This document shows, piece after piece, positions 18,449 to 26,822 of a DNA stretch of 64,000 nt. The stretch comes from CAYJKB01 sp964370625 (GTDB lineage Bacteria; Bacillota; Clostridia; Oscillospirales; Butyricicoccaceae). The notes under the pieces were generated by a model, which saw only the letters and a list, made by a program, of their open reading frames with translations, was not told the origin of the DNA and did no database searches. The translations under genes and the position numbers were made by a program. How positions within the stretch are numbered: the stretch's first letter is position 1; each line of letters begins with the position of its first letter. The stretch is from the NCBI GenBank assembly GCA_964370625.1, contig CAYJKB010000002.1, positions 1 through 64,000 of the forward strand, given 5' to 3'.

Positions 18449-19813
18449 TTATGCTGTTTTATTTTCTTGTTGTTCATTTTCTTTGATGAATTTATTTAAT
18501 TGTGATATCAGCAATGTCACCCCTAAAATTGCAGCTATAGTATCGGCTATAGGTTGTGACCAGATAAGTCCATTTAAACCAAATAATGAACTTGAAATAA
18601 TTACTGTTGGAATGAAAATAGCTTGTCTACTGATTGATAAAATCAGTGATTTAATAGGTTTGCCCATAGTTTGAAGAACTGACATCGGAACAAATACTAA
18701 GCCTAATAAAAATCCTGTTGACATTAATGCCCTAAGCATCATTGTTCCGATTTCGATTACATTTGGATTATTATCTAAAAATCCTGCTACAAAACTTGGA
18801 GCAATTGCAATCATAACTGACATAATGACAAGACCCATAATAACTGTTGTTGTTAATGTATATTTTAGAAGTGCTTTTAATCTATCAAAGTTCTTTGCAC
18901 CAAAAGCATATCCCAATAACGGCTGTGCTCCCATCGCAAATCCCATAATAACCATTATTATCATAAATGTGCCTTTAGTTGCAATACCCATTGCCGCAAC
19001 CGCATCATTACCATAATCAGTTAAATAAAAGTTATAAATAATATTAGATATACTCATTAATATACCACTAATTGAGCTTGGTAAACCAATTGTTAAAACG
19101 TCTTTTAATACTCCATCTCCAATTTTGAAATCAGTGATTTTATTTGATAAAGCTGTATTCTTTTTACTTAATACCACAAGATAATAAATAAATGAACATA
19201 CATTACCTAGTACAGTTGCAATTGCGGCACCTGCTACACCAAAATCAAATACAGATATAAAAATTGGGTCTAGCACTATATTAACAATCGTTCCAATCAT
19301 CATACCAAACATTGCACCTTTTGCATTGCCTTCACTACGCATAATATTACCAAATGAAGTTGCTACAATAATAAATGGTGCACCAATTGAAAGATATGTT
19401 ACATATTCAGTAACAAAACCTATTGTAAATTCATCTGCACCTAATAATTTTGCTAAATCTTCTGCAAAGAAAAATAATGCAAGTCCACTGATAATACCTA
19501 TTGCAAGTCCACCATAAAAGGCGAATGATGATACATTTTTTGTTCTATCATTTCTGCCTTCACCCAAATTTCTTGATATTGTCGCACTTGCTCCCATACC
19601 AAATAAGTTACCAACTGCCATCAAGAACATGAAAATTGGTGTTGCAAGCGATACGGCAGATACTTGAAATGTATCATTAGTTTGTCCTATAAAAAATGTA
19701 TCTGCTAGATTATAAACAATTACAACTAGCATTGCTGTAATTGTAGGAATTGCAAGTTTCCATACTGCTGTGCTTATCTTTTCTGTTTCGAATAAATGTT
19801 TATTGTCTTTCAT
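18449..19813 (-). CDS. MATE-family efflux transporter
   Basis: A 454-aa multidrug and toxin extrusion family exporter with about 12 hydrophobic helices in two related halves (ISTAVWKLAIPTITAMLV near the start, VLTIGLPSSISGILMSIS at mid-protein). It would export drugs or metabolites using an ion gradient. It lies 90 nt downstream of a marR gene on the same strand, and the spacer contains CTAATAGTTAG, resembling the MarR operator. Substrate unknown. Confidence 0.92.
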   Translation of the reverse strand: MKDNKHLFETEKISTAVWKLAIPTITAMLVVIVYNLADTFFIGQTNDTFQVSAVSLATPIFMFLMAVGNLFGMGASATISRNLGEGRNDRTKNVSSFAFYGGLAIGIISGLALFFFAEDLAKLLGADEFTIGFVTEYVTYLSIGAPFIIVATSFGNIMRSEGNAKGAMFGMMIGTIVNIVLDPIFISVFDFGVAGAAIATVLGNVCSFIYYLVVLSKKNTALSNKITDFKIGDGVLKDVLTIGLPSSISGILMSISNIIYNFYLTDYGNDAVAAMGIATKGTFMIIMVIMGFAMGAQPLLGYAFGAKNFDRLKALLKYTLTTTVIMGLVIMSVMIAIAPSFVAGFLDNNPNVIEIGTMMLRALMSTGFLLGLVFVPMSVLQTMGKPIKSLILSISRQAIFIPTVIISSSLFGLNGLIWSQPIADTIAAILGVTLLISQLNKFIKENEQQENKTA

Positions 19814-19903
19814 GTTATCTCCTATTAACTAAGTTTGATTTCTAATAGTTAGCTTTGAAACTATTTTATCTTAAAATAAAAATAGCCTAATACTATTCTT
19901 ATT

Positions 19904-20347
19904 TTAAATCAATGTATTGAGTTTTTTTATTGAATTTATCAATTCTTGATATTCTTCTTTTGGAAGGCTGTGTGCAATTTTATCTTCTATTGATAAATGC
20001 TTATCTTTAATCTTGTTTGCTACATCTTTTCCTTCCTCTGTCAAAATCACTGCTTTTAATCTTGAATCTTTTTTTGAATATACTCGTGAGATAAATCCAC
20101 TTTTTTCAAGTCCACGTAATTTTGTAGATACTGTTGGAGCTGTGATATCGAAAAATTCTTCAATATCTTTTTGATATATATCCCTGTCTAAATTTTTAGC
20201 AAGAAAATCTATAAATATGAAATCTCCAAAAGTAAATGCACTTTCTTTCTCAAAAAGCTCTAATGAAATTTGTTGGCACAATTTTTCATTTTCTCGTTTT
20301 AATGCATGCATAAATTTTATAAGTTCTAAACATAATTTATTTTCCAT
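19904..20347 (-). CDS. MarR-family regulator
   Basis: A 147-aa winged-helix repressor (FFDITAPTVSTKLRGLEKSG as recognition region, then the wing with SKKDSRLKAVILTEEG). It probably controls itself and the downstream MATE gene. Its promoter is a perfect consensus whose spacer holds a palindrome. AGGAGGGT precedes the ATG. Confidence 0.9.
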   Translation of the reverse strand: MENKLCLELIKFMHALKRENEKLCQQISLELFEKESAFTFGDFIFIDFLAKNLDRDIYQKDIEEFFDITAPTVSTKLRGLEKSGFISRVYSKKDSRLKAVILTEEGKDVANKIKDKHLSIEDKIAHSLPKEEYQELINSIKKLNTLI

Positions 20348-20396
20348 AGACCCTCCTTTAAATACTTTTATATCTAACTATTTAATTACTAACAGT

Positions 20397-20425
20397 ATTA
20401 TACTAAACTATTTTAGCAATGTCAA
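20397..20425 (-). promoter_or_regulatory. marR promoter with operator in the spacer
   Basis: TTGACA (20420-20425), 17-nt spacer, TATAAT (20397-20402) on the minus strand. CTAAACTATTTTAG (20403-20416) is a near-perfect palindrome filling most of the spacer, the position expected for autorepression. Confidence 0.75.
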
Positions 20426-20507
20426 CAAATATTTGAAAATTATTTTTATATCACATTTTTCACAAATTATTGTATTTGTTTTTTTATATTATAACATGCT
20501 TAAAACA

Positions 20508-20536
20508 TTGACTTACATCTTATTTTCTTGTATGAT
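20508..20536 (+). promoter_or_regulatory. Promoter of SnoaL-like gene B
   Basis: TTGACT, 17-nt spacer, TATGAT. A half-match to the LacI palindrome (ATGATAAC-GTTGTACT, 20532-20547) overlaps the -10 box. Confidence 0.75.
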
Positions 20537-20578
20537 AACGTTGTACTATAAATATATTTGGAAGGATTATACATTATC

Positions 20579-21565
20579 ATGAAAACTTTCGCATCAGAAA
20601 AAAAATTAGTTAGAGATTATATGGAAAAACTTGAAAACTGTGCTATCGAAGAAATTGGTTCTGTTCTTGATGAATTTGTATCTGAAGATTACACTTGGGA
20701 AGGCTCTTATCCTTTTATGGATTTAACTGGCTCTAAAGCTGTCTGTGACACTTTTTGGACACCACTTAAAAAATCATTGCATCGTATCCAACGTCGTCAA
20801 GATGTATTTATGGCTGGTTTAGCTAAGGATGGTAAAACTTGGGTTATGAGTATGGGTCAATTTATGGGCAGATTTATGGAAAGCTTTTTAAATATACCTC
20901 GTACAACAAAGATTCAACATTTACATTATTATGAATTTTCATTAATTGAAAATAATAAAATTGTACATACAGCACTATATTGTGATATTATCGCATTTAT
21001 GACAGAAGCAGGGCTTAATGTTCCTATGCTTGAAACTGGTAAATATTTTGTTTATCCTGGTCCACGTGACCATAATGGGCTTCTTTTTGGTGATTGTCCA
21101 AAAGAAAAATCTATAGCTTCTATGGCAACGGTTGACCAAATGATTGATGACTTATATAAATTAGATTGTGCAGACCCTAAAGTGCTTGCACGAACTTGGT
21201 CTGAAGATATGTTATGGTATGGTCCTTGTGGTGTTGGTGCTTGTTTCACAATAGAAGGATATAAACAACAACATTCAAAACCATTCCGTGACCATTTAGC
21301 AGATAGAAAATCTTTAGGACGACATGCATTCTTCTCAGAAGATGATTTTGTTTGTTTCTATACTAATTTATCTTTATCTTCTCCAGGTGGCTGGATGGGG
21401 CTTTGTGGTGGTGCTAAAGATATAATTTTACGTGGTGATCTTGATATTTACTATTGTAAAGATGGTAAAATTCTTGAAAACTGGTGCTATTTTGATATTC
21501 CATATTGGATGTATCAACAAGGTGTTGATATAATAGAACGCACAGTATCAATCTGTAATCCTTAA
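20579..21565 (+). CDS. Tandem SnoaL/NTF2-like protein B
   Basis: A 328-aa protein with two apparent SnoaL/NTF2-like domains (about residues 5-150 and 180-320; DEFVSEDYTWEGSYP and TWSEDMLWYGPCG mark equivalent positions). It is a divergent relative of proteins A and C. Function unknown; aromatic residues (WYGPCG, GGWMGLCGG, WCYFDIPYWMYQQG) would suit a hydrophobic binding cavity. ATG at 20579 chosen; GAAGGA lies about 12 nt upstream. Its neighbours are marR-MATE and LacI regulator 2. Confidence 0.78.
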   Translation: MKTFASEKKLVRDYMEKLENCAIEEIGSVLDEFVSEDYTWEGSYPFMDLTGSKAVCDTFWTPLKKSLHRIQRRQDVFMAGLAKDGKTWVMSMGQFMGRFMESFLNIPRTTKIQHLHYYEFSLIENNKIVHTALYCDIIAFMTEAGLNVPMLETGKYFVYPGPRDHNGLLFGDCPKEKSIASMATVDQMIDDLYKLDCADPKVLARTWSEDMLWYGPCGVGACFTIEGYKQQHSKPFRDHLADRKSLGRHAFFSEDDFVCFYTNLSLSSPGGWMGLCGGAKDIILRGDLDIYYCKDGKILENWCYFDIPYWMYQQGVDIIERTVSICNP

Positions 21566-21573
21566 TTAAATAT

Positions 21574-21615
21574 AGAGATGTAATGATTATTTTAGTATAC
21601 TTTCATTGCATCTCT
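21574..21615 (+). terminator. Hairpin after SnoaL-like gene B
   Basis: A 13-bp stem (AGAGATGTAATGA / TCATTGCATCTCT, one G-U pair) with a 16-nt loop. The T-run is weak, so termination may be partial. Confidence 0.6.
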
Positions 21616-21624
21616 ACTTATTTA

Positions 21625-21653
21625 TTGACTTAAAATTGTCTATATGGTAGAAT
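21625..21653 (+). promoter_or_regulatory. Promoter of LacI regulator 2
   Basis: TTGACT, 17-nt spacer, TAGAAT. Confidence 0.75.
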
Positions 21654-21689
21654 TAATAAACAATTATCTTAATTAGGTGGGTGAAATAT

Positions 21690-22754
21690 TTGGAACATAA
21701 TAAAAAAACAGCTGTTACTGCCTCTGATGTTGCAAAGCTTGCAGGAGTTTCTATGGCAACAGTTTCAAGAGTCTATAATAAAAATTGGACAGGTCCAATG
21801 AGTGAAAAATCTCGTAATAAAGTAATTGCTGCTGCAAAGGAATTAGGTTATATTCCAAATGCTATTGCTCCAATACTTTCTTCTGGTCGTTCTAATAGTG
21901 TTGCTATTGTTGTATCTGAAGAATATTCTTCATTTTTTATGGAAGCATTTCATCTTATGAGCAGAATTTTAGATAAGGAAGGAATGAGAACTCTTTATTT
22001 TACTTGTGCACCTAGTAATGATGTTAATGATGTATTATCTCACATAATGAAATATCGAGTTGATGGAATTATAATAACTTCAGCTGCTTTAATGCATACT
22101 TTAGATACTAAATGGGTAAACTCTGATGTTCCCGTTGTTCTCTATACTGGTTACACCGAAGGACTTGATATAAACGCTGTACAATCTGATAACTACTCTG
22201 CTTGTATTAAAGTTGCTGACTTATTAAGTGGCTTAAATTTTCGCAAAATTGCTTATTTCAACTGTGAAAACAGTAAGTATTCTAACCATTTGGTTCGTCA
22301 AAATGCTTTTCTAAAAGGTCTTGCTGCACATGGAATTTATGATGTTACAATTTGCTCTGCCGATTATTCTTATGAAGGCACTCTTGAAGTTGCTATGAAA
22401 TTTTTTGCAACAAAACCAGATGTTGAAGCTATTTTCTGTGGCGGTAACTTTACTGGCCTTGCTGTTATTGATGCAGCACGTAAATTTGGCTATAAAATCG
22501 GTGAAAATCTTTCAATTGTAGGTTTTTATTCAAGTGGGTATTATGACCTTGATTCTTATAATATTACTTGTCTGAAACAAGATTTATCTGGAATGGCCGT
22601 TGATGCTGTTAATCTTTTGATGAATAAAATTAAAAATCCTAATATTCAATCAAAAATTATTACTCACCCCATGACTCTATGTCTAGGAAACACAACTCCC
22701 ACTTGCCCTGATGAGCTTAAAAACAATTTAAAAGCAGTTTATTTAACTAAATAA
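21690..22754 (+). CDS. LacI-family transcriptional regulator 2
   Basis: A 354-aa LacI-type regulator with helix-turn-helix TASDVAKLAGVSMATVSRVY followed by a ligand-binding domain; paralogue of the regulator at 11405-12424. TTG at 21690 is preferred because AGGTGG lies 9 nt upstream and the resulting N-terminus matches the paralogue; a GTG at 21681 overlaps that ribosome binding site. The palindrome before the downstream gene C (22847-22866) is its most likely operator. Effector unknown. Confidence 0.88.
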   Translation: MEHNKKTAVTASDVAKLAGVSMATVSRVYNKNWTGPMSEKSRNKVIAAAKELGYIPNAIAPILSSGRSNSVAIVVSEEYSSFFMEAFHLMSRILDKEGMRTLYFTCAPSNDVNDVLSHIMKYRVDGIIITSAALMHTLDTKWVNSDVPVVLYTGYTEGLDINAVQSDNYSACIKVADLLSGLNFRKIAYFNCENSKYSNHLVRQNAFLKGLAAHGIYDVTICSADYSYEGTLEVAMKFFATKPDVEAIFCGGNFTGLAVIDAARKFGYKIGENLSIVGFYSSGYYDLDSYNITCLKQDLSGMAVDAVNLLMNKIKNPNIQSKIITHPMTLCLGNTTPTCPDELKNNLKAVYLTK

Positions 22755-22808
22755 GTTTACAAAAAATTGTATGATTTATCTGAAAAATTTATATTTTTCA
22801 AAAAAACA

Positions 22809-22837
22809 TTGACATCACTTAATTGTGGTGTTAATCT
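22809..22837 (+). promoter_or_regulatory. Promoter of SnoaL-like gene C
   Basis: TTGACA, 17-nt spacer, TAATCT, followed 9 nt later by the perfect operator palindrome. Confidence 0.75.
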
Positions 22838-22846
22838 TTAATTACA

Positions 22847-22866
22847 AAATGATTTCGAAATCATTT
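22847..22866. promoter_or_regulatory. Predicted LacI operator 3
   Basis: AAATGATTTCGAAATCATTT is a perfect 20-bp palindrome centred on CG. Its core matches operators 1 and 2. It is the strongest site of the three. Confidence 0.75.
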
Positions 22867-22901
22867 CTAAAATTAGTAATTTATGAAAGAGGTATTTTAT
22901 T

Positions 22902-23993
22902 ATGTGCAAAATTTATTACACTGATGCAAGTCTTGGAAACCCAGTTAATCACACTGATTATGCTGATTTTGAAAACTATGCTGAAAAAAAGCTTGATTTA
23001 CCAGGTTTCGACAAAGAATATAAAGATATAGTTGATTATATTCTTCGTATTACTCATAGAATTTGGGAAGAACGTTCTGTAGGTGTAATTTATGATACCT
23101 ATCATAATGAAATCAAAGTTCACTTATGCTCTACTACAAACTATGGAATTAAAAAAGTAATTTTGCACACAATGGAAGATCAACATGCATATCCAAACAG
23201 AAGACTTGCTCCTCAAGCTGTTGTTTGGGCTGATGATGGTGATGGTGTTTATTTCTCATCACATAGACTTCTCAGCACTGGTACTCATATGAATGATAAT
23301 GCTTGGTCAAAGGCTACTGGCAAGCAAGTTGTAAACCTTGCGATTGCTGATTGCTATATCAAAGATAATCGTATTTTCGAAGAATGGCTTGTACGTGATA
23401 CATTAGCCCAACTTCGTTGTTTAGGTATTGACGCAGTTGAACTTGCAAAATCTATTTGTGCTAAAACTCCTAAAACTGATAATATCAATACAAAAACTGG
23501 TATTAAAGAAAGCATGGAGGGACAATATTTCCCTGCTAAATATGTAGCAAAAGATAATACACTCGGTGAGATTATGAAAGAAATGCATAGCCAAATCTTT
23601 GATTATAAATATATTGACCGTGTTACAGATTTATTTACAGAAGATGCAGTATTTTATACAGTTGGTGGTGAGTGCCTTAAAGGTCATGATGCAATCCAAG
23701 GTTCAATTATGGGCTTTTTATCTTGTTTTGCTTCTGCGTCATTTGATTTACATCGTATCACTGTAAATCAAAACGAAGATGGCTCTGCTGATATTGCTGT
23801 ACGATGGATTCTTCAAGGTATGCATGAAGGATATGGAATGTTTGGTGCTCCATCTAATAAACAAGTTGAAATTATGGGTATTAACCATTATCGTTATGAA
23901 AATGGAAAAATTATTGAAGGCTGTATGATTTATGATGTACTTGATGTATTAAAACAAATTTACGAAGGTTATACACCTGAAATTGCAGAATAA
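22902..23993 (+). CDS. Tandem SnoaL/NTF2-like protein C
   Basis: A 363-aa paralogue of protein A, similar from end to end (DLPGFDKEYKDIVDYILRIT, RIFEEWLVRD, ESMEGQYFPAKY, GHDAIQGSIMG). Two SnoaL/NTF2-like domains are inferred; function unknown. It lacks the cysteine tail of A. AGAGGT precedes the ATG. A DMT-family permease follows after 23 nt and is probably cotranscribed. Confidence 0.8.
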   Translation: MCKIYYTDASLGNPVNHTDYADFENYAEKKLDLPGFDKEYKDIVDYILRITHRIWEERSVGVIYDTYHNEIKVHLCSTTNYGIKKVILHTMEDQHAYPNRRLAPQAVVWADDGDGVYFSSHRLLSTGTHMNDNAWSKATGKQVVNLAIADCYIKDNRIFEEWLVRDTLAQLRCLGIDAVELAKSICAKTPKTDNINTKTGIKESMEGQYFPAKYVAKDNTLGEIMKEMHSQIFDYKYIDRVTDLFTEDAVFYTVGGECLKGHDAIQGSIMGFLSCFASASFDLHRITVNQNEDGSADIAVRWILQGMHEGYGMFGAPSNKQVEIMGINHYRYENGKIIEGCMIYDVLDVLKQIYEGYTPEIAE

Positions 23994-24016
23994 ATTTAAT
24001 TTATAAGGAGTATCAA

Positions 24017-24910
24017 ATGTCAAATACCAAGAAAAATATCGGAATGATTTGTACTATACTATCTGCATTATTATTTGGATTTTCTCCAGTAATTGTTCAG
24101 TTTGTAAAAGATTTTGGAATAAGTACAATAACAGTTGTTTTTTACAGAAATTTCTTTTGTATCTTTATTACTTTGTTGTGGACTTTATTCAGCAAACAAA
24201 ATCTTAAAGTATCAAAAAAGCATTTAATTCAATTAGCTTTAATATCTATTTTCGGTGTTTCTCTTGCCACTTTAACGCTATATAGCTCTTATAATTATAT
24301 CGGTGTCGGCACAGCTACTGTATTGCATTTCTTATTCCCTATATTTGCTGTTGCACTTTCTATTATATTTATCCGAGAGAAAATATTCGCATCTAGGATT
24401 ATAGCTTTAGTTTGTTCTTTAATCGGACTATTATTTTTCCTTCAAGGGTCAGCTGATATGACTGGTATTATTTTAGCTGTTGTATCTGCTGTAGCTTATG
24501 CTATTTATCTTGTAGGAATGCAAAAAACAGGGATATCTAAGCTTGAAAGCCGAACAGTTGCATTTTATTTTGCTTTATTTGGTAGTATTTCAATGGGGGC
24601 ATACGGTACTGTCACGAACGAACTTCAAATTATTATTCCATTTGAAGCTTTAGCTTTGTGTTTAGTAATTTCATTTTTAACATCTTTTGGTGCTGTAATC
24701 TTATTACAGATTGGTGTACGAGAATTAAATGCAACCACTGCATCACTTCTTTGTCTATTTGAACCAATTTCTGGCGTGATTTTCGGAATAGTTTTTTTAA
24801 GCGAAGTTGTAACTACTAACCAATGGATAGGTAGTGCAATAATTATTTTAGCTTTATTAATTGATATAATCATGGGTAAAAAAAGTATAGAAACTGCTCA
24901 TTCTAATTAA
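24017..24910 (+). CDS. EamA/DMT-family permease
   Basis: A 297-aa drug/metabolite transporter with ten predicted helices formed by two EamA repeats (about residues 8-140 and 150-290). GGAG precedes the ATG. Cotranscription with SnoaL-like gene C suggests it moves a substrate or product of that pathway, but direction and ligand are unknown. Confidence 0.9.
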   Translation: MSNTKKNIGMICTILSALLFGFSPVIVQFVKDFGISTITVVFYRNFFCIFITLLWTLFSKQNLKVSKKHLIQLALISIFGVSLATLTLYSSYNYIGVGTATVLHFLFPIFAVALSIIFIREKIFASRIIALVCSLIGLLFFLQGSADMTGIILAVVSAVAYAIYLVGMQKTGISKLESRTVAFYFALFGSISMGAYGTVTNELQIIIPFEALALCLVISFLTSFGAVILLQIGVRELNATTASLLCLFEPISGVIFGIVFLSEVVTTNQWIGSAIIILALLIDIIMGKKSIETAHSN

Positions 24911-24925
24911 CTTAAATATTTTTAG

Positions 24926-24961
24926 CTGGTAATATGAATATTAATCATATTACCAGTTTTT
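24926..24961 (+). terminator. Terminator after the DMT permease
   Basis: A perfect 12-bp stem (CTGGTAATATGA / TCATATTACCAG) with a 7-nt loop and five T. Confidence 0.92.
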
Positions 24962-25004
24962 GCACTTAAATTCAAATATTAATTATGATACATTTCAGTT
25001 AGAA

Positions 25005-25034
25005 TTGACTTACTTTATATTTATCATGTATAAT
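25005..25034 (+). promoter_or_regulatory. Promoter of the hydrogenase-chemoreceptor gene
   Basis: TTGACT, 18-nt spacer, TATAAT, leaving a leader of about 110 nt. No clear Shine-Dalgarno is seen directly before the ATG at 25150. Confidence 0.65.
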
Positions 25035-25149
25035 TATTATATATATTTAGATATTTATTTCATTAAATTTATCAATTCTTCTAAATTTATAAATATTATT
25101 ATGTGAGGTGTAAAAAGTTTCATATACTTTAAATATATGGAATAATGTT

Positions 25150-26760
25150 ATGGATAGAGAAATTATTTATACCAATGAAGAAAGTTGCATAGGATGTAAC
25201 AAGTGTGTGTTCAAATGTCCTGTAGGTGCAAATGTTGCAACTTATGAATCTGGCTCTAATAAAATTAAAGTTGATAATGAGCGCTGTATCGGATGTGGCG
25301 AATGTATTCAGATTTGTGACCATGCAGCAAGACATTATAATGATGATACTGAACGATTTTTTAATGATTTAAATGCAGGTATCCCAATCTCAATTGTTGT
25401 AGCTCCAGCTGCAAGAACAAATTTTAGCAATTTAAATAAACTTTTTGGGTTTTTAAAAGCACGAGGAGTGAATTTAATATATGATGTATCATATGGTGCT
25501 GATATTTGTACTTGGGGATATATTAAAGCTATTCAAGATAACAATTTACGAACAGTTATAGCTCAACCTTGCCCTGTAATTGTAAAATACATCGAATGTT
25601 TTAAACCTGAACTTATTAAATATTTGTCACCTATCCACAGTCCTGCACTGTGTACAGCTATTTACCTTAAAAAATACAAAGATGTTACTGACAAAATAGC
25701 TTTTTTATCACCATGTATTGGAAAAACATATGAATTTACTGATAGCAATACTCATGATAATATTAGTTATAATGTTACATATGCATCTTTAAACCAGTAT
25801 ATTGAACAGAATAAAATTAATTTAAGCACTTTTTCTCCTATGAATTTTGATAATATTAATGGTTCTTGGGGATTTGCTTTCTCACGGCCTGGTGGACTTC
25901 GTGAAAATGTTCATTTTTATTTAGGTGCTGATGTCTGGGTGAAACAAGTTGAAGGAATTAATCATGTTGAGCATTATTTTAAAGAATATGCAGCACATGC
26001 AGCATTTAATAGACCTGTGCCCCTTCTTGTAGATGTTTTAAACTGTTCACATGGATGTAATCTCGGAACAGGAACTGAACGTAATATTTCTCAAAATAGC
26101 ATTGATTATACTACCAATCAAAGCAAAACTACAGTTTCGCGAGAAAAAGCGTTGGAACTTTTCACTCATTTTGATGCCTCATTAAATATTAATGACTTCA
26201 TAAGGGCTTATACCGACCGTTCTATTCATTTCAATGACCCATTAGAGCGAGAAATTGAAGATGTTTTTAATCTTCTTGGTAAAGACACTGAAATGGAAAG
26301 AAATATTAACTGCTTTAGTTGTGGTTATGGTAGCTGTAAAAATTTTGTTACAGCTGTTGCATCTGGCACAAACCACATTCGAAATTGCAATAGATTTGCT
26401 AAAGTTGAAATAAATAAGAAATTAACTCTATTTGACCAAAAATTTGAAGGTTTTTTAGCAAATGTACAACAAATTAATACATTAATAACAGAGAATGCCA
26501 ATTCAAGTAAAAAATTGAATGATATTACATCACAAACAAAAATCATTGCTATTAATGCAAGTGTAGAGGCAGCTCATGCTGGGAATGCTGGCGTTGGATT
26601 TGCAGTTGTTGCTAATGAAATTAAAAAACTTGCTGATGACTCTACTGAAGCATTAACAGTTAGTAACAAAAGCAATCAAGATTTATTGTCTACTATTGAT
26701 TATTTGAACAGCGCTTTAGAAGAAATAAAAGCAGAACTATATAAAGTAATGCAAGATTAA
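25150..26760 (+). CDS. [FeFe]-hydrogenase-like sensor fused to an MCP signalling domain
   Basis: A 536-aa soluble fusion. Two [4Fe-4S] ferredoxin motifs (C13, C16, C19, C23 and C46, C49, C52, C56) lead into an [FeFe]-hydrogenase large-subunit-like domain. All four H-cluster cysteine positions appear kept: C141 (QPCP), C189 (SPCIGK) and C299/C303 (NCSHGC). The usual proton-relay cysteine before C141 is proline 140. A further cysteine cluster follows (C388, C391, C396, C413). The C-terminus carries the conserved tip of a methyl-accepting chemotaxis signalling domain (IAINASVEAAHAGNAGVGFA, about 466-500) but no membrane helix. It fits sensory group C [FeFe] hydrogenases, and could report hydrogen or redox state to CheA. 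Confidence 0.85.
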   Translation: MDREIIYTNEESCIGCNKCVFKCPVGANVATYESGSNKIKVDNERCIGCGECIQICDHAARHYNDDTERFFNDLNAGIPISIVVAPAARTNFSNLNKLFGFLKARGVNLIYDVSYGADICTWGYIKAIQDNNLRTVIAQPCPVIVKYIECFKPELIKYLSPIHSPALCTAIYLKKYKDVTDKIAFLSPCIGKTYEFTDSNTHDNISYNVTYASLNQYIEQNKINLSTFSPMNFDNINGSWGFAFSRPGGLRENVHFYLGADVWVKQVEGINHVEHYFKEYAAHAAFNRPVPLLVDVLNCSHGCNLGTGTERNISQNSIDYTTNQSKTTVSREKALELFTHFDASLNINDFIRAYTDRSIHFNDPLEREIEDVFNLLGKDTEMERNINCFSCGYGSCKNFVTAVASGTNHIRNCNRFAKVEINKKLTLFDQKFEGFLANVQQINTLITENANSSKKLNDITSQTKIIAINASVEAAHAGNAGVGFAVVANEIKKLADDSTEALTVSNKSNQDLLSTIDYLNSALEEIKAELYKVMQD

Positions 26761-26791
26761 AAAAAGTGTGACCGATTTGGTCACACTTTTT
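26761..26791. terminator. Bidirectional terminator
   Basis: A perfect 13-bp stem (AAAAAGTGTGACC / GGTCACACTTTTT) with a 5-nt loop between convergent genes. Confidence 0.93.
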
Positions 26792-26822
26792 AATTGTTTA
26801 AAAATCAGACTGATACAAAGTA

